NCBI RefSeq assembly: GCF_016858125.1
Contig: NZ_CP064781.1
Location: 2,117,501-2,181,500, forward strand
DNA length: 64,000 bases
Reading direction: 5' to 3'
Origin: Azospira restricta
Lineage (GTDB): Bacteria > Pseudomonadota > Gammaproteobacteria > Burkholderiales > Rhodocyclaceae
Part shown: positions 27,504 through 36,813 of the stretch, piece after piece
Layout of the letters: each line of letters starts with the position of its first letter
Numbering within the stretch: the first letter of the stretch is position 1
The notes under the pieces: generated by a model
Databases searched by the model: none
What the model was told of the DNA's origin: nothing
The model's input: the letters and a program-made list of their open reading frames with translations, nothing else
Translations under genes and position numbers: made by a program

Positions 27504-30500
27504 ATGAACGCGAGCATGAACATGAATCTGAGCCTGCGCGAGGCGATCCGCGCCGCCTACCGGCGCGACGAGGGCGCCTGCGTTGCGGCGCTGGCCCAGG
27601 AGCTGGCGGCGGCCGATTACGACCGCGATGCGGTCGCGCGCGAGGCGCGCGCGCTGGTCGAGGCGGTGCGCCGGCAGCGCAGCCGGGCCAGCGGCGTGGA
27701 CCACCTGATGCACGAATTCTCGCTCTCCAGCCAGGAGGGCGTCGCGCTGATGTGCCTCGCCGAGGCGCTCCTGCGCATTCCCGACGCAGCCACCGTCGAC
27801 CGGCTGATCCGCGACAAGCTGTCGCGCGGCGACTGGGCGGCGCACCTCGGCGGCAGCCCGTCGCTGTTCGTCAACGCCGCGACCTGGGGCCTGCTGATCA
27901 CCGGCAAGCTGGTCACGACGCACAGCGAGAGCGTGCTCGGCGGCGCGCTCTCGCGCATCCTCGCCAAGGGCGGCGAGCCGCTGATCCGCAAGGGCATCGA
28001 CTTCGCGATGCGTCTCCTCGGCCAGCAGTTCGTGATGGGCGAGACGATCGAGTCGGCGCTGCAGCGCTCGCAGGCCAACGAGGCGCGCGGCTACGGCCAC
28101 TCCTTCGACATGCTCGGCGAGGCGGCGCTGACTGCGGCCGACGCCGAACGCTACACCGCCGCCTACGTGCAGGCGATCCACGCCATCGGCCGCGCCGCCG
28201 GCGGCCGCGGCGTCGTCGCCGGCCCCGGCATCTCGGTCAAGCTCTCCGCGCTGCATCCGCGCTACGTGCGCGCCCAGCGTGCGCGCGTGATGGGCGAGCT
28301 GCTGCCGCGGCTGAAGGAACTGGCGCTGCTCGCCAAGCGCTACGACATCGGCCTCAACATCGACGCCGAGGAGGCCGACCGCCTGGAGCTGTCGCTCGAC
28401 CTGCTCGACGCGCTCGCCGGCGACCCCGACCTGGCCGGCTGGCACGGCCTCGGCTTCGTCGTCCAGGCCTACCAGAAGCGCTGCCCGTTCGTCATCGAGC
28501 ACCTGGTCGACCTCGCCCGGCGCAGCCGCCGCCGGCTGATGGTGCGCCTGGTCAAGGGCGCCTACTGGGACAGCGAGATCAAGCGCGCGCAGGTCGACGG
28601 CCTGGCTGACTACCCGGTCTACACGCGCAAGCCGCACTCCGACCTTGCCTACCTGGTCTGTGCCGAGCGCCTGCTCGCCGCGCCGGACGCGGTCTATCCG
28701 CAGTTCGCGACGCACAACGCGCACACGCTGGCGACGGTGCTGCAGATGGCCCGGGCGCGCGGCGTGCACGACTACGAATTCCAGTGCCTGCACGGCATGG
28801 GCGAGCCGCTCTACGACAACGTCGTCGGTGCCGACAAGCTCGGCCGGCGCTGCCGCATCTACGCGCCGGTCGGCACGCACGAGACGCTGCTGCCCTACCT
28901 GGTGCGCCGTCTGCTCGAGAACGGCGCCAACAGCTCCTTCGTCAACCGCATCGTCGACGAGGCGGTGTCGATCGACGAGTTGATCGAGGACCCGCTGGCC
29001 ACTGTCCGTGCCAGCGGCGGCGGCCGCCACCCGGCGATCCCGCTGCCGCGCGACCTCTACGGCACGGCGCGGGTGAATTCCGCCGGCGTCGACCTCACCG
29101 ACGAGGCGACGATCGCCGGCCTCGAACGCGCGCTGGCCGAGCTCGCCGACCGCCGCTGGCACGCTTCGCCGCGGGTCGCCGGCGTCGACGTGCCCGCCGG
29201 CGAGCCGCTGCCGGTACGCAACCCGGCCGACCGCCGCGACGTGGTCGGCAGCGTCGTCGAGGCCGACGAGGCGCTGGTCGAGCGCGCGCTGGCCGCCGCC
29301 GACGCCGCCGGCGACAGCTGGCAGCGGACGCCGCCGGCCGCACGCGCGGCGATGCTCGAACGCGCCGCCGACCTGCTCGAGGAACACCGCAGCGAGATCG
29401 TCGGCCTGTGTGCGCGCGAGGCCGGCAAGACCTGGGCCAACGCGGTCGCCGAAGTGCGCGAGGCGGTCGACTTCTGCCGCTACTACGCGCAGCAGCTGCG
29501 CGCCGGCTTCCCCGTACCGGCAGCGGCGCCGGGGCCGGTGGCGTGCATCAGCCCGTGGAATTTCCCGCTCGCCATCTTCGTCGGCGAGGTCGTCGCCGCG
29601 CTCGCCGCCGGCAGCCCGGTGCTGGCCAAGCCGGCCGAGCAGACGCCGCTGACCGCCCACCTCGCGGTGCGCCTGCTGCAGGCGGCCGGCGTCCCCGGCG
29701 ACGTGCTGCAGTTCCTGCCCGGCCGCGGCGAGACGGTCGGCGCCCGGCTGACCGCCGACGCGCGCGTGCGCGGCGTCGTGTTCACCGGCTCGACCGAGGT
29801 GGCGCGGCTGATCAACCGCAGCATCGCCGGCCGCGGCGACGTCCGCCTGATCGCCGAGACCGGCGGCCAGAACGCGATGATCGTCGATTCGTCGGCGCTG
29901 CCCGAGCAGGTGGTGCAGGACGTGCTCGCCTCCGGCTTCGACAGCGCCGGCCAGCGCTGCTCGGCGCTGCGCGTGCTGTGCCTGCAAGAGGACATTGCCG
30001 GGCACACGCTGGCGATGCTGAAGGCGGCGATGCAGGAGCTCGTCATCGGCGACCCGCGGCAGCTCGCCACCGACGTCGGCCCGGTGATCGACGAGGCGGC
30101 GCGCGACGCGCTGCTCGCGCACATCGAGCGCATGCGCGCCGCCGGCCGCCCGGTGTACCAGTGCGCCCTGCCGGCGGCCTGCGCCGACGGCTGCTTCGTG
30201 CCGCCGACGGTGATCGAGATCGAGTCGCTCGCCGACCTGCAGCGCGAGGTCTTCGGTCCGGTGGTGCATGTGCTGCGCTACGCCGCCGAGGCGCTGCCGG
30301 CTCTGATCGAGGCGATCAACGCCACCGGCTACGGGCTGACGCTGGGCATCCACAGCCGCATCGACGAGACCGTCGACCTGATCGCGGCGCGTGCCCGGGT
30401 CGGCAACATCTACGTCAACCGCAACATGATCGGCGCCGTCGTCGGCGTCCAGCCCTTCGGCGGCGAGGGGCTCTCCGGCACCGGGCCGAAGGCCGGCGGC

Positions 30501-31118
30501 CCGCTCTACCTGCACCGCCTCGCCGGCACGCCGGCGGTGACGCCGGCGCTGCTGGCGCTGCCCGCCGCCAAGGCGGTGCCCGAGGCGCTGCAGATCCTCT
30601 CCACCTGGGCCGAGAAATGGGGCGAGGGGCCGCTCACGACGCACTGCCGCGACTACGCCGCGGCGACGCTGCTGGGCGTCCGCGCCGTGCTGCCCGGACC
30701 GACCGGCGAGCGCAACATGCTGTCCTTCGCGCCGCGCGGCCGCCTGCTCTGCCACGCGGACGACGTCGATGCCGTGCTCACGCAGCTGGCGGCGGTGTTC
30801 GCCACCGGCAACCGCGCCTCGGTGCGCGGCGCCGCCGGCCGTCAGGCGATCGCGCTGCTGCCGCCGGCGCTCGCCGCGCAGATCGAGTGGCGCCCGCCGG
30901 GCGACTACGAGCGGCTGGCCGGCGTGCTGCTCGCCGCCGACGACGACGGCACGCTCGAGCGGCAGCTGGCGGAATGCGGCGCGGCGCTGCTGCAGATCTA
31001 CCGGCCAGCTGGCGAGGCGCGCGAATATCCGCTCTACCGCATGCTGGTCGAGCGCGTGCAGAGCGTGAACACCACCGCGGCCGGGGGCAACACGACGCTG
31101 ATGACGCTCGGGGCCTGA
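27504..31118 (+). CDS. putA: Bifunctional proline dehydrogenase / P5C dehydrogenase, lacking the DNA-binding domain
   Basis: Enzyme of 1204 aa that oxidises proline to glutamate. The PRODH barrel (about 170-470) shows LNIDAEEADRLELSLD and LVKGAYWDSEIKRAQ; the P5CDH domain shows ISPWNFPLAIF, Glu785 in AETGGQNAM and Cys819 in SAGQRCSALRV. A C-terminal domain of about 200 residues ends in NTTAAGGNTTLM, as in long PutAs. The protein begins directly with the alpha domain (LSLREAIRAAYR), so the N-terminal ribbon-helix-helix repressor domain of E. coli PutA is absent. Regulation by the adjacent Lrp protein would fit this. The start has GAGGAGACG upstream. Confidence 0.97.
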   Translation: MNASMNMNLSLREAIRAAYRRDEGACVAALAQELAAADYDRDAVAREARALVEAVRRQRSRASGVDHLMHEFSLSSQEGVALMCLAEALLRIPDAATVDRLIRDKLSRGDWAAHLGGSPSLFVNAATWGLLITGKLVTTHSESVLGGALSRILAKGGEPLIRKGIDFAMRLLGQQFVMGETIESALQRSQANEARGYGHSFDMLGEAALTAADAERYTAAYVQAIHAIGRAAGGRGVVAGPGISVKLSALHPRYVRAQRARVMGELLPRLKELALLAKRYDIGLNIDAEEADRLELSLDLLDALAGDPDLAGWHGLGFVVQAYQKRCPFVIEHLVDLARRSRRRLMVRLVKGAYWDSEIKRAQVDGLADYPVYTRKPHSDLAYLVCAERLLAAPDAVYPQFATHNAHTLATVLQMARARGVHDYEFQCLHGMGEPLYDNVVGADKLGRRCRIYAPVGTHETLLPYLVRRLLENGANSSFVNRIVDEAVSIDELIEDPLATVRASGGGRHPAIPLPRDLYGTARVNSAGVDLTDEATIAGLERALAELADRRWHASPRVAGVDVPAGEPLPVRNPADRRDVVGSVVEADEALVERALAAADAAGDSWQRTPPAARAAMLERAADLLEEHRSEIVGLCAREAGKTWANAVAEVREAVDFCRYYAQQLRAGFPVPAAAPGPVACISPWNFPLAIFVGEVVAALAAGSPVLAKPAEQTPLTAHLAVRLLQAAGVPGDVLQFLPGRGETVGARLTADARVRGVVFTGSTEVARLINRSIAGRGDVRLIAETGGQNAMIVDSSALPEQVVQDVLASGFDSAGQRCSALRVLCLQEDIAGHTLAMLKAAMQELVIGDPRQLATDVGPVIDEAARDALLAHIERMRAAGRPVYQCALPAACADGCFVPPTVIEIESLADLQREVFGPVVHVLRYAAEALPALIEAINATGYGLTLGIHSRIDETVDLIAARARVGNIYVNRNMIGAVVGVQPFGGEGLSGTGPKAGGPLYLHRLAGTPAVTPALLALPAAKAVPEALQILSTWAEKWGEGPLTTHCRDYAAATLLGVRAVLPGPTGERNMLSFAPRGRLLCHADDVDAVLTQLAAVFATGNRASVRGAAGRQAIALLPPALAAQIEWRPPGDYERLAGVLLAADDDGTLERQLAECGAALLQIYRPAGEAREYPLYRMLVERVQSVNTTAAGGNTTLMTLGA

Positions 31119-31243
31119 GCCGGGCAGCGACGAAACGCCATGCACCACGAACGCTTGCCGGCGCGGCCGTCGGCCGACGGCCGCTATCCTGCCGCACGCG
31201 CGCCCCACCCGGAACGGGGCGGGTGCCGGCCGCCGGCGACGCG

Positions 31244-32614
31244 ATGACCGATCTCGCGCACGCGCTGAACCATCCGCGGCGACTGGCGCTCGCCGGCGAG
31301 ATCCATTCCCGTCCCTTCCTGCGCATCGAGGCGCCGGCGCGCATCTCGCACCTGGCGGTTCATATCGACGACGGCGACGCGTCGCACGATGCGCTGCTGG
31401 CCTCGCTGTGCACCCGCTTCGGCGTCGCCGCGCCGGTGCCGGGCGCGCAGCATTTCTTCCACGACTTCGGGCATTTCCGCCTGAAGTGGGAGCGCCACAC
31501 CGAGTTCTCGACCTTCACCTTCGTCGAGCCCGGCGAACACGGTGACGACTTCCGCTGCTGCGCGATCCGCCACGTTCCGGCCGACTGGCTGGCCGGGCTG
31601 CAGGCGGCGGTGATCGTTGCCGCGCACATCGTCGCCGAACGCGGCGATGCGCTCGGCACCGGCGACGCGCGGCTAGCCGCACTGTTCCCGCAGCCGCCGC
31701 TGGTCGGTTGCCGGGTGCTGCGCGAGGGCGAGATCTGGACCGATTTCCAGATCGGGCCGAACGGCTTTTCGCGCTTCCTGCTGCGCGACGTCGGCCTGCG
31801 CGAGTCGCAGATGGGCCGGCTGGTGCAGCGCATCTGCGAGATCGAGACCTACCTGATGATGGCCCTGCTGGCGCTGCCGCTGGCGCGCGAGGGCGCCATG
31901 CTGCTCGACCGGATCGAGGAGGAACTGACCGGACTCGGCAACCGGATGAGCGAGCTCGATATCGACGGCGATGCCGAGCAGCTGCTGAAAGACCTTTCCC
32001 GCCTCGACGCGCAGTTGCGCGCCGACACGTTCCGCGCCGGCTACCGCTTCAGCGCGGCGCAGGCCTACCACCGCATCGTCGAGGCCCGCATCGGCGAGCT
32101 GCGCGAGCAGCGGATCGAAGGCGTGCCGACGATCGGCGAGTTCATGGAGCGCCGCCTGGCGCCGGCGATGGACAGCTGCGTGTCGGTCGCCAACCGGCAG
32201 GAGGTGCTGGCGGCGAGGATCAGCCGCTCCAACGACATGCTGCGCACCCGCGTCAATCTGGCGCAGGAACGGCAGACGCAGTGCGTCCTGCAGCGCCTGA
32301 GCGACAGCGCCAGCCTGCAGCTGAAGATGCAGCAGGCGGTGGAGGGGCTGTCGGTCGTCGCCATCTCCTATTACGCCGTCGGGCTGGCGGCCTACGCGCT
32401 GAAGTCGCTCAACGAATGGGGGCTGGGCATTGCCGCCGACAAGGTCATCGGCCTGCTGCTGCCGGTGGTCTGCGTCGCCAACTGGATCGGCGTGCGCGCG
32501 CTGCGCCGACGCCTGCACGCGCCGCTGCGGCCGGCGGGCGGCCGCTTCCGTGTCTTCGGCCGCTGGCGGGCGGCCGCCCCGCTGGCCGACGGGGCGGCGA
32601 AGGAGGGCGCGTAG
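31244..32614 (+). CDS. DUF3422 family inner-membrane protein
   Basis: Protein of 456 aa of the DUF3422 family, recognised from HPRRLALAGEIHSRPFLRIEAPARISHLA at the N-terminus and GESQ-type RDVGLRESQMGRLVQRICEIETYLMMALLALPLA in the middle. The family is soluble for about 360 residues and ends with two membrane segments, seen here as VVAISYYAVGLAAYALKSL and VIGLLLPVVCVANWIGV. Function is unknown. The ATG at 31244 has a weak ribosome binding site; an in-frame GTG at 31223 is an alternative. Confidence 0.88.
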   Translation: MTDLAHALNHPRRLALAGEIHSRPFLRIEAPARISHLAVHIDDGDASHDALLASLCTRFGVAAPVPGAQHFFHDFGHFRLKWERHTEFSTFTFVEPGEHGDDFRCCAIRHVPADWLAGLQAAVIVAAHIVAERGDALGTGDARLAALFPQPPLVGCRVLREGEIWTDFQIGPNGFSRFLLRDVGLRESQMGRLVQRICEIETYLMMALLALPLAREGAMLLDRIEEELTGLGNRMSELDIDGDAEQLLKDLSRLDAQLRADTFRAGYRFSAAQAYHRIVEARIGELREQRIEGVPTIGEFMERRLAPAMDSCVSVANRQEVLAARISRSNDMLRTRVNLAQERQTQCVLQRLSDSASLQLKMQQAVEGLSVVAISYYAVGLAAYALKSLNEWGLGIAADKVIGLLLPVVCVANWIGVRALRRRLHAPLRPAGGRFRVFGRWRAAAPLADGAAKEGA

Positions 32615-32687
32615 TCCGCTACCGGCTGGATCGGGCCGGGGAATTCTGATAGCGTCGTCACCCTGCCCCGCCACTGCTTCCGCTGCC

Positions 32688-35600
32688 TTGAACTCGCCTT
32701 CCCCAACGACCGACTATCGCGACGAGGAGATCCGCCGCCTGCGCAGCGCGCTCGACAACGTCGGTGCCTACGTCTTCACCAAGGACCGCGCCGGCCGCTA
32801 CACCTACGCCAACCGCATGGTCTGCGCGCTGTTCGGCGTGCCGCTGGAAGGCATCGTCGGCCATACCGACGAGGATTTCTTCGACCTCTCGGTGTCGAAC
32901 GACCTGCGCGTGAACGACCGGCAGGTGCTCGACACCGGCGCCACGGTCGAGCGCGAGGAGCGCAACGTCGTCGTCAGCAGCGGCGAGACGCGCTACTACT
33001 GGGCGGTGAAGAAGCCGCTGTACGACACCGGCGGCGGCATCGTCGGGCTGATCGGGGTGTCCACCGACATCACCGCGCGCAAGGCGGCCGAGGCGGCGAT
33101 GGGCGAGGCCGAGGCGCGCTTCCGCGAGCTGTTCGAGCAGGCGCCGCTGGGCATCTGGCTGACCGACCGCGACGGCCGCATCGTCGAATGCAACGCCCAG
33201 TTCGCCGACTACGCCGGCGCGCCGCGCGAGCAGATCGTCGGCTTCCGCATGCTCGACGAAGCGCAGGACCCGGCGCTGGCCGAGCCGCTGCGGCGGGCGC
33301 TGCGCGGCGAGGCGAGCAGCATCGAGACCGCCTACCGCTCGACCACCGGCGACCGCGGCGGCATCTACCGCTTCCACTTCCAGCCGCACTACTCGGGCGG
33401 CGAGCTGTGCGGCGTGCTCGCCTTCGCCGAGGACATCGGCGAGGCGCGCCGCGTCGGGAACGCGCTGCGCGACCGCGAGGCGCTGCTGTCGAAGATCTTC
33501 GATACCGCCAGCGTCGCCATCTTCCTGGTCGATCCGCGCGGCATCATCACCCACGCCAACCAGTGCATGGCCGAGATGTTCGATTGCCCGCTGTCCGAGC
33601 TGGTCGGCCGCGAGTACGTTGCCTGCGTGCACCCGGACGAGCGCGAGACGGCGCGCGCGCGCATGCTCGGCCTGCTGGCGAGCAAGGTGCAGGCGGTGGA
33701 CCTCGAGCGCCGCTACTGGCGCGCCGACGGCAACGAATTCTGGGGCCGCCTGACCGGCCGCCGCTTCCAGGATGCCGAGGGGCACGAACTCGGCCTGGTC
33801 GGCGTCATCGCCGACATCAGCGAGGGCAAGCTGGCGCGGCAGCGCATCGAGGCCGAGCAGCAGCGCTTCCGCGACCTGGTCGATTCGACCTCGGGCATCG
33901 TCTGGGAGGGCGACGCGCGGACCTTCGCCTTCACCTTCGTCAGCCAGGAGGCCGAGCGCCTGCTCGGCTATCCGGTCGAGGACTGGTACCGGCCCGGCTT
34001 CTGGGTCGAGCACCTGCACCCGGACGATTGCAGCTGGGCGGTCGACTACTGCGCCTCCTGCACCGGCCGCCTGGAGAACCACGACTTCGAGTACCGCTTC
34101 ATCGCCCGCGACGGGCGCACCGTCTGGCTACGCGACATCGTCAAGGTGGTCGAGGAGGGCGGCGCGCCGCGCTGGCTGCGCGGCGTGATGGTCGATGTCA
34201 CCGCCAGCAAGCGCGCCTCGCAGCGCCATGCCAGCGTCGTCGAGTCGGCGATGGACGGCTTCGTCGTCTGCGGCCGCGACGGCCGCGTGCGCGAGCACAA
34301 CCGCGCCTTCTGCGCGCTCACCGGCTACGCCGCCGACGAGGTGCTGGCGCGCGGCTTCGGCGACTTCGATGCGCTGCCGGACGCGGCCGAGAGCGCGGCG
34401 CACCTCGCGCGCATCGTCGGCGAGGGCGGCGACCGCTTCGAGACGCGCTGGCGGCGCAAGGACGGCGAGGTCATCGACGTCGAGATCACCGCCACCTGGC
34501 TCAGCCTCGGCGACGAGATCTGCGCCTTCGTGCGCGACATCACCGTGCTGAAGGAGCACGACCGCCAGCTCGACCGCATCGCGCACTACGACCCGCTGAC
34601 CGGCGTCCCCAACCGCACGCTGCTCGCCGACCGGATGAGGCAGGCGCTGGCGCAGGCGAGGCGCAGCGGCAGCCTGCTGGCGATCTGCTACCTCGACCTC
34701 GACGGCTTCAAGCCGATCAACGACAACTTCGGCCACGACACCGGCGATCGCGTGCTGGTCGCGGTCGCCGCGCGGCTGCAGGCCTGCCTGCGCGCCAGCG
34801 ACACCGTCGCGCGCGTCGGCGGCGACGAGTTCGTGCTGCTGCTGCAGGGCATCGACGACCTCGACGAGTGCAAGCAGGCGCTGGCCCGCATCCTCGGCGA
34901 GATCGCCCGCCCGCTGGCCGTCGACGGGCGCGACATCCGGCTCTCGGGCAGCCTCGGCGTCGCCCTCTACCCGAAGGACGACGCCGACAGCGACACGCTG
35001 CTGCGCCACGCCGACCAGGCGATGTACCTGGCCAAGCAGGGCGGCCGCAACCGCTTCCACCTGTTCGACCCCGAGCACGACCGCCTCGCGCGCGAGCGCA
35101 CCGAGCGCCTGGCGCGGATCGCGCAGGCGCTGCGCGACGGCGAGTTCGTCCTCTACTACCAGCCGCAGGTGGATATGCGCTCGGGCCGCGTCGCCGGCGT
35201 CGAGGCGCTGATCCGCTGGCAGCATCCGCAGCGCGGCCTGCTGCCGCCGGCGGACTTCCTGTCGGTGATCGAGGACAGCGAGCTGATCGTCGAGGTCGGC
35301 GACTGGGTGATCGCCACTGCGCTGGCGCAGCTCGACGCCTGGCAGCGCATTGGCCTGCAGCTGCGCGTCGGCGTCAACATCGCCGCCCGCCACCTGCTGC
35401 ACGCGGCCTTCGCCGAGCGCCTGCAGGCGCAGCTGGCGGACTTCCCCGAGGTCGCGCCGCAGGCGCTCGAACTGGAAATCCTGGAGACCGCGGCGCTCGA
35501 GGACATCGAGCGCGTGTCGCGGGTGATCCGCGAGTGCCGCGCGCTCGGCGTCTCGTTCTCGCTCGACGACTTCGGCACCGGCTACTCGTCGCTGGCCTAC

Positions 35601-35903
35601 CTCAAGTCGCTGCCGGCGGAGACGGTCAAGATCGACCAGACCTTCGTCCGCGACATGCTGGTCGACGCCGAGGACCGCGCCATCGTTGAGGGCGTCATCG
35701 GGCTCGCCCGCGTCTTCCGCCGCGAGGTGATCGCCGAGGGCGTCGAAACCGCCGCCCACGGCGCGTTGCTGCTCCGCCTTGGCTGCGACATGGCGCAGGG
35801 CTACGGCATCGCGCGGCCGATGCCGGCCGCCGATCTGCCGGTCTGGGTCGGGCAGTGGCGGCCCGATCCGGGCTGGCGCAGCGCCGCCGACACCGGCGAC
35901 TGA
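32688..35903 (+). CDS. Multi-PAS diguanylate cyclase/phosphodiesterase (PAS x5, GGDEF, EAL)
   Basis: Cytosolic c-di-GMP enzyme of about 1071 aa. About five PAS/PAC sensor domains fill residues 10-635, visible as repeated DITARKAAE- or DISEGKLARQ-type PAC ends. The GGDEF motif is intact at 711-715 (RVGGDEFVLLL), and EAL is intact at 839-841 (VEALIRWQHP) with DDFGTGYSSLAYL and the EGVET loop. Both activities are possible. No ATG fits the start; TTG at 32688 precedes the first PAS and is the best choice. No membrane segment. It converges on the following minus-strand gene with 5 bp between. Confidence 0.93.
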   Translation: MNSPSPTTDYRDEEIRRLRSALDNVGAYVFTKDRAGRYTYANRMVCALFGVPLEGIVGHTDEDFFDLSVSNDLRVNDRQVLDTGATVEREERNVVVSSGETRYYWAVKKPLYDTGGGIVGLIGVSTDITARKAAEAAMGEAEARFRELFEQAPLGIWLTDRDGRIVECNAQFADYAGAPREQIVGFRMLDEAQDPALAEPLRRALRGEASSIETAYRSTTGDRGGIYRFHFQPHYSGGELCGVLAFAEDIGEARRVGNALRDREALLSKIFDTASVAIFLVDPRGIITHANQCMAEMFDCPLSELVGREYVACVHPDERETARARMLGLLASKVQAVDLERRYWRADGNEFWGRLTGRRFQDAEGHELGLVGVIADISEGKLARQRIEAEQQRFRDLVDSTSGIVWEGDARTFAFTFVSQEAERLLGYPVEDWYRPGFWVEHLHPDDCSWAVDYCASCTGRLENHDFEYRFIARDGRTVWLRDIVKVVEEGGAPRWLRGVMVDVTASKRASQRHASVVESAMDGFVVCGRDGRVREHNRAFCALTGYAADEVLARGFGDFDALPDAAESAAHLARIVGEGGDRFETRWRRKDGEVIDVEITATWLSLGDEICAFVRDITVLKEHDRQLDRIAHYDPLTGVPNRTLLADRMRQALAQARRSGSLLAICYLDLDGFKPINDNFGHDTGDRVLVAVAARLQACLRASDTVARVGGDEFVLLLQGIDDLDECKQALARILGEIARPLAVDGRDIRLSGSLGVALYPKDDADSDTLLRHADQAMYLAKQGGRNRFHLFDPEHDRLARERTERLARIAQALRDGEFVLYYQPQVDMRSGRVAGVEALIRWQHPQRGLLPPADFLSVIEDSELIVEVGDWVIATALAQLDAWQRIGLQLRVGVNIAARHLLHAAFAERLQAQLADFPEVAPQALELEILETAALEDIERVSRVIRECRALGVSFSLDDFGTGYSSLAYLKSLPAETVKIDQTFVRDMLVDAEDRAIVEGVIGLARVFRREVIAEGVETAAHGALLLRLGCDMAQGYGIARPMPAADLPVWVGQWRPDPGWRSAADTGD

Positions 35904-35908
35904 GGCGG

Positions 35909-36364
35909 CTACTTCACTTCGTAGTCGAAGGTCGCCGCCGGCTGCCCCTCGACGCTGACCTGCAGGCGGCGCTTCCCCGGCGGCTCGTCCGGGCCGACCG
36001 ACCATTCGCCGACGATCTGCCCGTCGACCGGCACCAGCTGGCGCTGGCTGACCTGGCTGCGGCGCAGGTCGGGAACGTGCAGGTTCTTCGCCACCGGGTT
36101 GTCCGGCGCCGCGGCGCCGGGCTTTTCCGGCAGCACGTACTCCTCGCGCACGGCGACGCTGCGCTTCTTCGTGCGCAGCTCGATGATCCAGCCGTAGCGC
36201 TGGCCGACCGCGCGCGGCACGACGGCCGCGGGCTGGAAGACGATCTCGTCGCCCTGGCCCTCCGCGAACAGGCCGAACTCGGCGGCAAGGATCTCGACCG
36301 CGGGCGCGGCGGTGGCGGCGCCGGCGGCGAGCAGGCAGGCGAGGGCGGTGGCGGTGCGAATCAT
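35909..36364 (-). CDS. Exported protein of unknown function (151 aa)
   Basis: A signal peptide (ATALACLLAAGAATAAPA) is followed by a beta-rich domain: VEILAAEFGLFAEGQG, VPRAVGQRYGWIIELRTKKRSV, and a C-terminal WSVGPDEPPGKRRLQVSVEGQPAATFDYEV. The last part resembles an Ig-like strand set. No family is assigned with confidence. Its start overlaps the PIN-gene stop by 4 bp, so it belongs to the oxidoreductase-PIN operon. Confidence 0.7.
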   Translation of the reverse strand: MIRTATALACLLAAGAATAAPAVEILAAEFGLFAEGQGDEIVFQPAAVVPRAVGQRYGWIIELRTKKRSVAVREEYVLPEKPGAAAPDNPVAKNLHVPDLRRSQVSQRQLVPVDGQIVGEWSVGPDEPPGKRRLQVSVEGQPAATFDYEVK

Positions 36365-36813
36365 CGGGCGTGCTCCGGGGACGGTGCCGCAAGCCGCGCG
36401 GCGGCCTGCTCGGGGACGAGGATGGCAAACGGCGGCGGCCGTCGGCGGCTGCGCGCCAGGCGCAGCAGCTCGCGGTCGCGCGTCAGCAGCAGCTCGGCGC
36501 CGGCGCGCGCGGCGAGCTCCAGGAACTTCTGGTCGTCGGCGTCGCGGCAGCGCGGCAGTTCGGCGGGCTCGCCGGCGCCCGCCGCGGCGACGCCTTCGGC
36601 GAGCGCGCGGTATTGCGCGTGCAGCGTCCGCTGCGCCGCTTCGTCGAGCGCGAACTGCGGGTAGGCGAGCACGCGTTCGAGCTCGGCGAGGCAGGCGTCG
36701 TCGGTGACGCAGTGCGCGCGGCCGGCGGCCAGCGCCTCTGCCAGCGCGGCGCAGCGCGGATCGCGCCAGAACAGCAGATCGAGGACGACGTTGGTGTCGA
36801 GGACCAGCTTCAC
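36361..36813 (-). CDS. PIN domain protein (TIGR00305-like putative toxin)
   Basis: Protein of 150 aa. [17 protein letters not shown] at the N-terminus, [34 protein letters not shown] and [10 protein letters not shown] carry the acidic residues of a PIN ribonuclease site. The pattern matches the PIN family often annotated as toxin component TIGR00305. No antitoxin gene precedes it: it is sandwiched by 4-bp overlaps between an FAD oxidoreductase and an exported protein. GTG at 36813 is the start. RNase activity is expected, a toxin role is unproven. Confidence 0.85.
   Translation of the reverse strand: MKLVLDTNVVLDLLFWRDPRCAALAEALAAGRAHCVTDDACLAELERVLAYPQFALDEAAQRTLHAQYRALAEGVAAAGAGEPAELPRCRDADDQKFLELAARAGAELLLTRDRELLRLARSRRRPPPFAILVPEQAAARLAAPSPEHAR

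Noticed and set aside
27444-31208. Minus-strand open frame of over 1200 codons opposite putA
   Set aside because: Same reason: shadow of putA, no domain, no ribosome binding site and composition of an antisense frame.
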